Under the pieces are notes generated by a model, which was not told the DNA's origin, made no database searches, and saw nothing but the letters and a program-made list of their open reading frames with translations. The translations under genes and the position numbers were made by a program. Positions 26,290-34,325 of a DNA stretch of 53,613 nucleotides are shown here, piece by piece. The stretch comes from Bacillus sp. FJAT-27251 (lineage in GTDB: Bacteria > Bacillota > Bacilli > Bacillales > Cytobacillaceae): the NCBI RefSeq assembly GCF_001273925.1, contig NZ_LIGG01000001.1, positions 3,812,659 through 3,866,271 on the forward strand. The letters are read 5' to 3'. The first letter of the stretch is position 1. Each line of letters opens with the position of its first letter.

Positions 26290-26337
26290 AAAATAAATAT
26301 TATTTATTTAAATATTATAATAAATAATATTTATTTT
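26290..26337. promoter_or_regulatory. Long AT-only inverted repeat upstream of the GntR gene
   Basis: A perfect 19-bp inverted repeat, aaaataaatattatttatt and its complement, with a 10-base spacer. Each arm is itself nearly palindromic. It lies 70-120 bases upstream of the regulator gene in the likely promoter region, so it may be operator DNA or a curved/UP-like element; that is inference. Confidence 0.6.
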
Positions 26338-26391
26338 GGTGTCAATGATATTTTCTGAATTTTTACATAATGACTCTGATTCTTATTTAGA

Positions 26392-26601
26392 TTAGAATCT
26401 AAAAAAATCGAAAAGACATCTCGGGAGAAAAAAATTAAAATGCAAAATGTTTAATATCAATTCTGCTTCTTCGGAACGATCGAAGTGCAACCGATATTGG
26501 TAACCACCATCTTCCCAAAAACAGATTTCACAAATGTCAAAAGTGTCTGGGGGTTCTTCTTCTAATGTTTTAAAACCACAACAAGGACAAGTATAATTCA
26601 C
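26392..26601 (-). CDS. CPCC-family cysteine-rich protein, probably truncated
   Basis: A 69-residue product whose first 37 residues match the CPCC domain (YTCPCCGFKTLEEEP then FDICEICFWEDGGYQY), a small zinc-ribbon-like family. The family usually continues with a conserved region containing PDY-GGAN and LREA-NF, but here the sequence departs into a hydrophobic, unrelated tail (LHFNFFLPRCLFDFFRF). This suggests a 3' deletion or frameshift. GTG start after gaggggaaaaa. Confidence 0.6.
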   Translation of the reverse strand: MNYTCPCCGFKTLEEEPPDTFDICEICFWEDGGYQYRLHFDRSEEAELILNILHFNFFLPRCLFDFFRF

Positions 26602-26776
26602 TTTTTCCCCTCGTTAAATTTTATTTAATCCACTATCACCTTCAACTAACCTCCCCGTTCAATAAGGAATTCAATTAAAAATGCGTTAATTACAAACAAT
26701 TTATATTTTAAGAAGATAGTAGGATGCCCCTTCTTCTTTCGTTTTATTTGCATATAATATGTTGGGGTGATTTAGA

Positions 26777-27286
26777 ATGAAAAAATTGAAAAAGTTTGCT
26801 GTTGCTTTTTGGGTCGCTGTAATGCTGTTTTCAGGTGTGGGAGCTGCCAATCCTGTTGATGCTGCATGGTCCAAGGTTGAACAGTCACATTATGAAAAAG
26901 GGGTTTTAATTGGGTGGGCTGATGGCAATTCATTTGAAGTAAAAACATCTTCGGGTAAGTATATGGTTTTTAGGTCATCTAATAATTGGTATAAAAAGAA
27001 TTTAATCTCAGGAAAATCGTACACCTATTATTATTACACAAATAAATATGGACAGAATATCATTACCAAAATTCAAAAAGATGAACAGTCACATTATGAA
27101 AAAGGGGTTTTGATCGGGTGGGCTGATGGCAATTCTTTTGAAGTGAAAACATCTTCGGGTAAGTATATGGTTTTTAGATCGTCTAATAATTGGTATAAAA
27201 AGAATTTAATCTCAGGAAAATCGTACACCTATTATTATTACACAAATAAATATGGGCAGAATATCATTACCAAAATCCAAAAGTGA
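26777..27286 (+). CDS. secreted protein with two near-identical 68-residue repeats
   Basis: A 169-residue protein with a signal peptide (about 1-31, cleaved near VDAAWS) and two direct repeats of 68 residues beginning DEQSHYEKGVLIGWADG (first copy EQ) and ending IITKIQK; the protein sequences are identical. Each unit is rich in Tyr, Lys and Ser with alternating beta-strand-like pattern (YTYYYYTNKYGQN), so a small extracellular beta-domain is likely. I do not recognise a named family. The ATG lies after ggggtgatttaga and a strong terminator follows. Cell-surface or extracellular role inferred from the signal peptide only. Confidence 0.85.
   Translation: MKKLKKFAVAFWVAVMLFSGVGAANPVDAAWSKVEQSHYEKGVLIGWADGNSFEVKTSSGKYMVFRSSNNWYKKNLISGKSYTYYYYTNKYGQNIITKIQKDEQSHYEKGVLIGWADGNSFEVKTSSGKYMVFRSSNNWYKKNLISGKSYTYYYYTNKYGQNIITKIQK
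26879..27286 (+). repeat. In-frame tandem duplication, 204-bp period
   Basis: Two adjacent 204-base copies (26879-27082 and 27083-27286) inside the secreted-protein gene. They differ at only a few positions, mostly third-codon bases (for example attgggtgg versus atcgggtgg), which indicates a recent duplication or ongoing homogenisation. Confidence 0.93.
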
Positions 27287-27316
27287 ATTAGAAAAAGCTT
27301 TGGGCATAAGTAATAT

Positions 27317-27366
27317 GTACCCTATAGAGTAGACACTAAAAAAAGTCTCCTATAGGGTACTTTTTG
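27317..27366 (+). terminator. Rho-independent terminator after the secreted-repeat gene
   Basis: An 11-bp perfect stem gtaccctatag / ctatagggtac, extended inside by agac/gtct, followed by tttttgta. Confidence 0.9.
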
Positions 27367-27490
27367 TATAATTTTACAATTAAACATGAGGGATTGGGAG
27401 AACAGGTATGAGTCAAAAAATCGAATAATTGATAGGTCAGAAGACAAACTTTAATGGCCAGGTCCAATTTTCACATTGTTGCACGCGACA

Positions 27491-29203
27491 CTATTTCTGG
27501 GTACGTTGCATCTCTAGCTTCTCCATATAGCTACGCATCCGTCGCACAAATTCGGGTGCGTCCATTGGATTCCCGGCAATTATTTCAATGATGCAGAGTC
27601 TTTCCGAAATCTCCTTTTCTGCATCGTTTATAGCCTGATCAAGCTCTCCATAGGTACGGACCGTAACGGTAAACGCGTTGCCGCCAAAGGCTTCGGCCAG
27701 CTTAGTGTAACTCCATCGAGGAATTTGGTTATACTTTTGATTGGCTGTTTTGACATTCAAATATTTCTCGATCGTATAACCTTCGTTGTTCAAGACGAAA
27801 ATGATCGGCTTGCAGCGATAATAGAGCATGGAGCTGATTTCCTGGGCTGTTAGCTGGAGAGAGCCGTCACCTGTAAACAGGAGCACCCGTCGTTCTGGCG
27901 CGGCAATACTGGCACCGAAGGCCGATGGTATGGCATAGCCGATTGACCCCCAACCTACTTGCCCGATATATGTTACATTGCTCGGTAGTCTCACCTCCGC
28001 CATTCCATAGGAGAATGTCCCAATCTCGGCAATCACAATATCGTCCTCTTTCAGCATGCGTTGAAAACGGGGGTAATAGCCGGCTGCCACTAAAGGATCG
28101 TCGGCACTAGCGGTGACTTGATCGTAAGGAAAAGACAGTTTTCCATCCATCCCTCGGCCCTTGTAACCAACCTTCTGTACGGCAAGTAACATGTCGGCTG
28201 CCAGTACATTAGGATATTCCGCCTCAGCGACCTTGACCATATCCGGTTGAATATTGACCGTCACCTTTGGGTTTAGCTTTGCGGTAAAACTTGCGGTGTT
28301 GGTGTCCGCCCACACCAAGCCGACCGCAATGATACAGTCTGCATTTTCTACTGTGCTTTGAACTTCGGAACTTCCAAACGGGCCAAGGTTCATTCCAATA
28401 TAGTTCTGATGAGCCTCATCGAATGCTCCCTTACCGAACCTCATCGTCACAACAGGCACGTTCATGGCGTCGGCAAGCTGCCGTACTGCTGTCTGAAGGC
28501 CGTAACGCATGGTTTTGACATCAACCAAAATAACCGGCCTCTTGGCATGCTTGAGCAACTGTCTGACATGATCTGCCGCGGCCTCAAGTGTTTTCAAGTT
28601 AGACAATCGACGTGTTAGCATTGGCACTTCACGGGCCATGATTGGCTTGGTCACTAAATTATCGGCAACAACCAAATATACTGGCTTTTTCTTCTCCTTG
28701 GCAATGCGAATCGCAGCCGGAATTTCAATCTTAGCGTTTTCAGTAGTAATCACCGCGGTATATGCCGTAATCTGCTCATACACCTTGCGGAAGACGTCAA
28801 AATTTCCATCCATTAAGGTGTGATGCATCATTTTGTGCTCCTTTTGATCCTTATCAGGAGGAGCGCCCACAATATGAATGATCGGCACATGCTCGCTATT
28901 GGCTCCAGCTATTGCATTACAGGCGCTTAGCTCCCCAACCCCGAACGTTGTAATAAGAGCAGAAATGCCTTTGACTCTTGCATAGCCATCCGCGGCGTAA
29001 CCCGCGTTTAGTTCGTTCCTTCCACTTATAAATTGGATACCGTTATAACGCTCCAAAGTATCAAGCAGTGTGAAATTATAGTCCCCTGCAACGCCGAAAA
29101 TATCGGTAATGCCCTCCAGCTTCAGGCAATCGAACAAATACTGTCCAACTGTTTTTTGTGCCGTTTCGGTTTGCATGCTGCCTGTATGCATCCTACTATC
29201 CAT
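27491..29203 (-). CDS. ThDP-dependent 2-oxoacid decarboxylase (indolepyruvate/phenylpyruvate decarboxylase-like)
   Basis: A 570-residue enzyme of the pyruvate decarboxylase family. The N-terminal domain holds the cofactor-activating Glu in ISGRNELNAGYAADGYAR and the paired-His motif MMHHTLMDG; the C-terminal ThDP/Mg2+ motif is GDGSLQLTAQE ending in VLNNEGYTIE. This combination is diagnostic for decarboxylases that release aldehydes from 2-oxoacids, such as indolepyruvate, phenylpyruvate or branched-chain oxoacids. The ATG at 29203 is chosen because aaggagtga precedes it; the frame runs to 29431 without support. Cytoplasmic, monocistronic. Substrate choice among oxoacids cannot be fixed here. 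Confidence 0.9.
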   Translation of the reverse strand: MDSRMHTGSMQTETAQKTVGQYLFDCLKLEGITDIFGVAGDYNFTLLDTLERYNGIQFISGRNELNAGYAADGYARVKGISALITTFGVGELSACNAIAGANSEHVPIIHIVGAPPDKDQKEHKMMHHTLMDGNFDVFRKVYEQITAYTAVITTENAKIEIPAAIRIAKEKKKPVYLVVADNLVTKPIMAREVPMLTRRLSNLKTLEAAADHVRQLLKHAKRPVILVDVKTMRYGLQTAVRQLADAMNVPVVTMRFGKGAFDEAHQNYIGMNLGPFGSSEVQSTVENADCIIAVGLVWADTNTASFTAKLNPKVTVNIQPDMVKVAEAEYPNVLAADMLLAVQKVGYKGRGMDGKLSFPYDQVTASADDPLVAAGYYPRFQRMLKEDDIVIAEIGTFSYGMAEVRLPSNVTYIGQVGWGSIGYAIPSAFGASIAAPERRVLLFTGDGSLQLTAQEISSMLYYRCKPIIFVLNNEGYTIEKYLNVKTANQKYNQIPRWSYTKLAEAFGGNAFTVTVRTYGELDQAINDAEKEISERLCIIEIIAGNPMDAPEFVRRMRSYMEKLEMQRTQK

Positions 29204-29700
29204 CACTCGCTCACTCCTTATCCTTTCTCGGGCTTTTTCTTCTTTATGGTCACCTTTCATAGAACAGGTTATCCATCTTGCAAATCGGCAAGAGATGTTC
29301 AAAAGTGATATGAAAAAGAGGGAGGGTAGTTGAAAAGCGGACCATATCCAACCAATTGGCAGCTGATTTATGCGTTGAACAACAAATTCTTCCCTACAAC
29401 CGAAGAGAAAACGAACTTTTAGATTAGTCAATTTTGTTTTTCCGTTTCTATGTCTTCTCCTATTTTTGCAAAATAGTCGATTAAAAAATGATAATAATGA
29501 GTGGGGATATTGAGCCTAAACCAAGATAGAGGGTAGAAAAGAAGATTCCGAAAACGGTTGTTCTGAATACTCCTGTACCTCCAACAAAATTAGACCACAG
29601 ATTTATGGTTCCTTTTTATTAAAACCCTAGTGTTTTTATAGGAATAATAGTATATAATGTTTTCTAGACAACTAGTATCTTAAAAAGATGGTGCCCTTAC
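29204..29700. other. Intergenic region, about 500 bp
   Basis: AT-rich spacer upstream of the decarboxylase gene. I see no T-box, riboswitch-like structure, tRNA or supported ORF. It should contain the decarboxylase promoter and that of the small plus-strand ORF at 29701. Confidence 0.5.
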
Positions 29701-29847
29701 ATGTATGATGAAACAGTGATGTATAAAGGAAAGCTTTACACAGTAATTTTTAAATACAGCTCCGGCTATTTGGAAATAAAAGCACAAGAAAGCCTATTTA
29801 TTGTCGAACTAGTTCATGAATCAGAAGTTCAAAAAGTGACTAAATAA
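29701..29847 (+). CDS. small hypothetical protein (48 aa)
   Basis: An open frame of 48 residues starting MYDETVMYKGKLYTVIFKYS with plausible alternating beta-strand composition and a Lys/Val-rich end. The possible ribosome site (agatggtg) is weak. I recognise no family. Supported only by amino-acid composition and by lying in an otherwise empty stretch, so it may not be real. Confidence 0.45.
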   Translation: MYDETVMYKGKLYTVIFKYSSGYLEIKAQESLFIVELVHESEVQKVTK

Positions 29848-29967
29848 TTTTTATATCGTAAATAGGTTCATTCATTCGATCATTTAAATGAATAACGGAG
29901 CTTAAGAATCACCCTTCCTCTTCTTCATTGCTGCCTTTTTTGATTATCATTGGAGAAGTAAACCGTT

Positions 29968-30120
29968 TTATTCCTTATTTATTTCAAACCTTTTTAAAAG
30001 CTCCTCCTTTACCCTTTCTTTATAATCGGCATTTTCCTTAGTAAATTGAATTTGAAGGCTCTTCGTTAATCTTTCGTAGGTCCTCAGCAATTCCTCATTT
30101 GTTAATTTCTTTAAATCCAT
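29968..30120 (-). CDS. small helical hypothetical protein (50 aa)
   Basis: Fifty residues from an ATG preceded by gggggtattta: MDLKKLTNEELLRTYERLTK, then a charged amphipathic helix ending EELLKRFEINKE. The composition is that of a two-helix, possibly coiled-coil small protein found in Bacillus genomes. A longer frame to 30168 lacks a ribosome site. No function can be assigned. Confidence 0.6.
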   Translation of the reverse strand: MDLKKLTNEELLRTYERLTKSLQIQFTKENADYKERVKEELLKRFEINKE

Positions 30121-30427
30121 TAAATACCCCCATTTCACAAGTTTGTCTTCAAATCCACGAAGTTTCATCCAGGATATGGGTCATATAAAAGCAGGATGAA
30201 ATTGGTCATCTCTTCAGATTATTCATGCTGTTTGGTGGTTATTACTTCGTTACACTACTCCTTTAGGCTTCCACCCCATACCCCCGATTCAGTAAAAACC
30301 CTCCTATTTCGCTTAACGCCAGAACACATTGGCTAATGGGTGAGGATGAGAATGAACTATTAGTAAATAGCATTTTGGGTAACGCTGTTAGCATAAACGA
30401 AGATAATGAAAGAGGAAGTGAACGCTT

Positions 30428-30783
30428 GTGATCGACATAACCATTCCAAGACCCTATGTTACTATCACAAAACAGCAGAACCCTGAATTAAGCAATATTT
30501 ATGGGTTCACTGATTTTCATCTTATCCCAAGAGACAAGGGTGGGATTTTTATGTTCTATAATCAGAATAAAGAGCTGCTGTTTGTTGGAAAGGCGAGAAA
30601 ATTGAGGCCGAGAATAAAAAACATTCTGAGGATACGGTTTCTCCGATTAAGATACATAGAGATGAAGTAACTAAAATCGAGGTTTGTGTGATTGATGACC
30701 CTGTCCATCGGGTAATTTATGAAACATATATCATTAATGAACTTAAGTCTAAGTACAATATTGACAAGGCGTTTTTTAGATAA
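30428..30783 (+). pseudogene. GIY-YIG-like nuclease-family gene broken by a one-base frameshift
   Basis: The first frame encodes IPRPYVTITKQQNPELSNIYGFTDFHLIPRDKGG onward (quoted in part) to FVGKARKLRPRIK, a GIY-YIG-superfamily-like start. It then runs out of frame after the A-run at 30616-30621. Restoring one A continues as KHSEDTVSPIK, EVCVIDDPVHR and IYETYIINELKSKYNIDKAF to a stop at 30783, giving about 118 residues. The decay of only one base in a homopolymer could be real inactivation, slippage or a sequencing error. A terminator follows. Confidence 0.75.
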
Positions 30784-30830
30784 AGTTAATCACCAAGGTA
30801 TTTTCCAGAACCCAAGCCCGAAACAACGGA

Positions 30831-30852
30831 CTCGCCAATTGGCGAGTTTTTA
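30831..30852 (+). terminator. Rho-independent terminator after the GIY-YIG pseudogene
   Basis: The palindrome ctcgccaattggcgag is followed directly by tttttatt. Confidence 0.85.
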
Positions 30853-30924
30853 TTTATAGATAAAATGAAAAAAGAAGCGACATGTTTAATCGCTCCTCTC
30901 TAAAATTATTTACCCCTGAAGCTT

Positions 30925-31350
30925 TCACCATTCCTTCGGGTCATAGTTCAGGTCTCTTAATAATTGGGTTTTCTCTTTCTTTGATAAATTTCTCCATTGT
31001 CCAGGCGGGAGGTTTCCGAGATGGATATTCATGATCCGTGTCCATTGCAGCCGGTAAACCTCATAGGCTTACGCTTCGCACATGCGGCGAATTTGGCGAT
31101 TCAGCCCTTGAGTCAAAATTATTTCAAACTCAAATTTTGATAAAGGCGTTACTTTGCATGGAAGGATTTTTGTTCCCAGGATCCTGACTCCCTCCGACAT
31201 CTGCTTCACAAACTCTTGTCTATGGAAACGATATATTCTTTTTCATGTTTATGTTCGGCTCGCAGGATTTCATTAACGATGTCGCCATTCTTTGTTAAAA
31301 GGATCAAGCCTTCAGAATCTTTATCCAGCCGGCCGATATTAAAAATCCTT
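30925..31350 (-). pseudogene. rluF: remnant of 23S rRNA pseudouridine synthase RluF
   Basis: Reading the minus strand gives [20 protein letters not shown], the catalytic-Asp motif of RsuA/RluF-type pseudouridine synthases, then [21 protein letters not shown]. After a small deletion with frameshift (about 31215) it continues [13 protein letters not shown] and ILTQGLNRQIRRMCEA, is interrupted by an in-frame TAA (about 31070), and ends RDLNYDPKEW. The N-terminal S4 domain is absent because the sequence stops at about 31350 where an unrelated membrane-protein fragment begins. It is clearly non-functional. Confidence 0.8.
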
Positions 31351-31608
31351 AATGGAAGGTTGACTAAATTTATTTTTGGCCTTGTTTTAATTGGATATGG
31401 AATCGGGCTTTATGTATCAGCTGACCTGGGTTCGGGACCGCGTGACAGCATGATGATCATGATGGCTGAGAAAACGGGATGGAGCATCCAATGGGTCCGA
31501 AGTGGGATGGAACTTTTTGTACTCATATTGGGCTGGATGCTAGAATGTTATTATAAGCACAGACATCCTCCAATATTAGGAAGTTTAGGGGTTAAGGCTC
31601 CTTTTTAA
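31351..31608 (+). pseudogene. fragment of a YczE/YitT-like integral membrane protein gene
   Basis: The plus strand encodes [19 protein letters not shown] and SADLGSGPRDSMMIMMAEKTG, matching the N-terminal half of YczE-type membrane proteins, and stops at 31608 after about 85 residues where family members run to about 200. It has no start of its own: the open frame extending back to 31216 is the antisense of the rluF remnant. The two fragments thus meet at about 31350, marking an old deletion joint. Confidence 0.7.
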
Positions 31609-31711
31609 ACTTATACTTCCTACATTTTCATGGGATTTTCACTAAAATCTTTTTATTTATTTTACATGAAAATAGAGGATTGGTTATAGATTGTTTTGGC
31701 AGCTACATAAG

Positions 31712-31969
31712 TTATAGCCCTGAAGCTAATAAGGATTCATCTTTTAGTTTATATGTAAAATGAATGAATTCCTCCAGATCCTCCTGGTCTATTACCTGTT
31801 CAAAGTCACATGGTTTTCCTAAGGTAATTCCCCTTTGGCTAGCAACTGAAATCATTAAACCTAACTCATAATACATTTTTTTCGATAATAATCCATTTTC
31901 AATGTTCTTCACTATTTCATTGAAAAAAGCAACCAAAAAGTCAGTAGGTAACTTTTCATAAAACTCCAT
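31712..31969 (-). CDS. hypothetical protein (85 aa)
   Basis: Eighty-five residues from an ATG preceded by ggggagatgtaaatc. The sequence (MEFYEKLPTDFLVAFFNEIV, then KKMYYELGLMISVASQRG) is acidic and helix-rich with no membrane segment, resembling small uncharacterised Bacillus proteins. No motif is recognisable and no operon partner exists, so no function is offered. Confidence 0.65.
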   Translation of the reverse strand: MEFYEKLPTDFLVAFFNEIVKNIENGLLSKKMYYELGLMISVASQRGITLGKPCDFEQVIDQEDLEEFIHFTYKLKDESLLASGL

Positions 31970-32548
31970 GATTTACATCTCCCCTTTTAAACCTTTAAAA
32001 AAATCGATTCCCTTTTTCCCCATTATAAATAAGCGATTGTAGATGTTTGTCGATTTAATTGAACTTTTACAAACATTTTACCAGTCATTTATCTTTCTTC
32101 ATGTTAGGAATTTTGAGAGCTGATCCTTTATCATATTTACAAAAGGTCATTATATCTTTAGAAAAATCATCCTTAGTCTAATCTAATATTGGCTCACCTT
32201 ACACCACTACAATGACGGCTACTGCCACCGTTCCCACTTATTATCATAATTGTAAACGCTTACAATTTCAAGTGGATATTTATTAGCATAAGACCAAACA
32301 GTATGTTCATTAAGGAATCCAACAAAAAAGTGCGTTGATCACTTGGATCGACGCACCCTTTCGTATCATAAGGTCAGCCGGATATTTCTGGTTGACCCTA
32401 TTTTATATGGTTTTTTCATTACCGTAGCTGGGGCAAACAGAAGCGCCTGCGGGATTTAATCTCGTCAAGGAAAAAGCAGAAAAACATAGGTTAGTATGGC
32501 TTGGACAACGGATAAACCTGCAGCCCAAAGCGCCCTTCTGTATTTTTA
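31970..32548. other. Intergenic region, about 580 bp
   Basis: Non-coding stretch that holds the terminator of the PHA-linked operon (32330-32356) and a second weak hairpin (ggtcagcc / ggttgacc near 32372-32396). No supported ORF or RNA gene was seen; the left part should contain the promoter of the 31712-31969 gene. Confidence 0.5.
32330..32356 (-). terminator. Terminator of the PHA-linked operon
   Basis: Stem gtgcgttgatc / gatcgacgcac (one mismatch) with a 5-base loop, followed on the minus strand by a run of T (cttttttgttgg). It is about 190 bases past the last gene's stop codon. Confidence 0.75.
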
Positions 32549-34318
32549 CTAGGGAATGACTGGCAATAGGATATGCGATGGATATTTTTCACTATGATAG
32601 ATTTTTTGGGTAGCCGCGATCATTTCTTTACTGTCTTTCCCGGATTCCCCTGTATTGAGATTCCGGTCAAAACGCGGGAAATTGCTGCTTGTGATTTCTA
32701 CACGTAGCTTATGGCCTTTTTTAAACACATTGCTCGTTGCCAGCAAGTCAATTTCATAGCGGTAGACTTCATTTGGGGTAATGAACGATGCTGGCTGATT
32801 ATTCTCCCGGTATTTGGCGCGAATAATCCCGTCTGCAATATTGATGGCTTTCCCATTCGGATGAACATCGACCAGCTTTGCGGTAAAATCAGTGTCAACA
32901 GCAGAGCTTGACGCATAAAGGATGACTTTCACCGGCCCGGTAACTTCCACATCCTCTGTCAATATCTCGCTACTGTAGACTAATACATCCTCCCGCTCCT
33001 CAAGATATTGTTGGTCAATCGGCCCCCTTGGGTAATTCGCAGGCAATAAATGGTTACCTCCCAGAGTCGGAACGGGATTGGCCGGGTCGTATACATAAGT
33101 GTCGAAATTCTCGTCCTGCGGCATGTTAATCGATAAGCTGCCATCGCCATTCTTTGTATTGGCCTTCCCGTTACTCTTGAAATAATACGGAGTATAAACG
33201 GTCCGTTGTAATGGCCACTCCTGTTCGCTGCGCCATTTATTCTCGCCCATGACAAAGATTTTCACTCGAGCCTCATCGATAATCCCATTCTGAATTCCTT
33301 TTAGCCAATAATCAAACCACTGTAATTGCAAGCTCGTTAAATCGGTTTTCATATCAAGCAGCAAACTTGATGCGCTTAATCCGAAATTCAATTCTCCGAC
33401 CTGCGGGGCAAAACCGGCATGGGCCCAAGGGCCAATCATCAGCTTTGTATGTTTTTTGTGTTTCCAGGTTTCATAGTGTTCGAGGTCCTGGCCTAATAAA
33501 AGATCATACCAGCCGGCAAGGCCAAACACAGGAACATCGAGCCGTTCCGACTTTTCCTTCAGCCCGATTTCCTGATGGAATTCATCCCGCATGTCGTGTT
33601 CCAAAATATCCTGAACAAACGAGGCGAAGTTATCGCCAAGTTTGAGCCATTCGCTGTCTTGTAGCGGTAATTGCTGAAATCCCGCCTCTTCAATATGGTC
33701 AATTGAATCAACAAGCTGCATGAATTCCCGGCCAAAGTCTTCCTTCCCTTTTTTGGCCTTCACCACCGCATTCGGTCCAATCGTGGCTAACGACCATGAA
33801 ATCAACAGACCCAGTTCGAGCGCTCCGCCTCGATACATGAACGCATCGGCTCCCCAAGTAATTGGAAAAATGGCTTTCAGATGCGGCGGCTGCATGGCTG
33901 CCGCCTGAAATTGCGTCATTCCCTTATATGACAGGCCATACATCCCGACATTCCCATCACTATAAGGCAAGGAGGCGGCCCACTCTACTGAATCAAACCC
34001 ATCCTGATACTCATTTTTATAGATGTAAAACGGCTCCCCCTCTGATTCGAACCTGCCGCGGACATCTTGAATGATGACAACATAACCCTGATGAGCAGCT
34101 GCAATGGGATCCAACACCATGGTTGTCAACGGAAGAAACGCCTTGTTGTATGGTGTCCGCTGAAGCAATACAGGATATTTCCCTTCCCCCTGAGGCCGGA
34201 AGACATCTGCGTATAGCATTGTTCCGTCTCTCATCACGGCCGGCACATTCTTTTCGTGAATGATACTGCTCAAAAAAATCTCTCCTTCCTTAGCTACCGC
34301 ACTTTCTTCCCCTACCAT
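32549..34318 (-). CDS. CocE/NonD-family (X-Pro dipeptidyl-peptidase S15-like) hydrolase
   Basis: A 589-residue alpha/beta hydrolase with the S15/CocE layout: N-terminal catalytic domain with nucleophile Ser in YGLSYKGMTQ, Asp/His region near GPWAHAG, and a C-terminal jelly-roll domain (VEVTGPVKVILYASSSAVDTD and SNFPRFDRNLNTG). Members hydrolyse esters, acyl-amino acid or peptide bonds. ATG 7 bases after the M20 gene's stop, so translationally linked; last gene of the sigma-54 operon. It has no signal peptide, so it acts in the cytoplasm, perhaps releasing the carboxylic acid used by the acyl-CoA synthetase (inference). Confidence 0.9.
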   Translation of the reverse strand: MVGEESAVAKEGEIFLSSIIHEKNVPAVMRDGTMLYADVFRPQGEGKYPVLLQRTPYNKAFLPLTTMVLDPIAAAHQGYVVIIQDVRGRFESEGEPFYIYKNEYQDGFDSVEWAASLPYSDGNVGMYGLSYKGMTQFQAAAMQPPHLKAIFPITWGADAFMYRGGALELGLLISWSLATIGPNAVVKAKKGKEDFGREFMQLVDSIDHIEEAGFQQLPLQDSEWLKLGDNFASFVQDILEHDMRDEFHQEIGLKEKSERLDVPVFGLAGWYDLLLGQDLEHYETWKHKKHTKLMIGPWAHAGFAPQVGELNFGLSASSLLLDMKTDLTSLQLQWFDYWLKGIQNGIIDEARVKIFVMGENKWRSEQEWPLQRTVYTPYYFKSNGKANTKNGDGSLSINMPQDENFDTYVYDPANPVPTLGGNHLLPANYPRGPIDQQYLEEREDVLVYSSEILTEDVEVTGPVKVILYASSSAVDTDFTAKLVDVHPNGKAINIADGIIRAKYRENNQPASFITPNEVYRYEIDLLATSNVFKKGHKLRVEITSSNFPRFDRNLNTGESGKDSKEMIAATQKIYHSEKYPSHILLPVIP

Positions 34319-34325
34319 TCAATTG

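Noticed and set aside
31216..31608. 130-residue plus-strand ORF as one intact gene
   Set aside because: The first third is the antisense of the rluF remnant; only the part from about 31351 is homologous to a real family.
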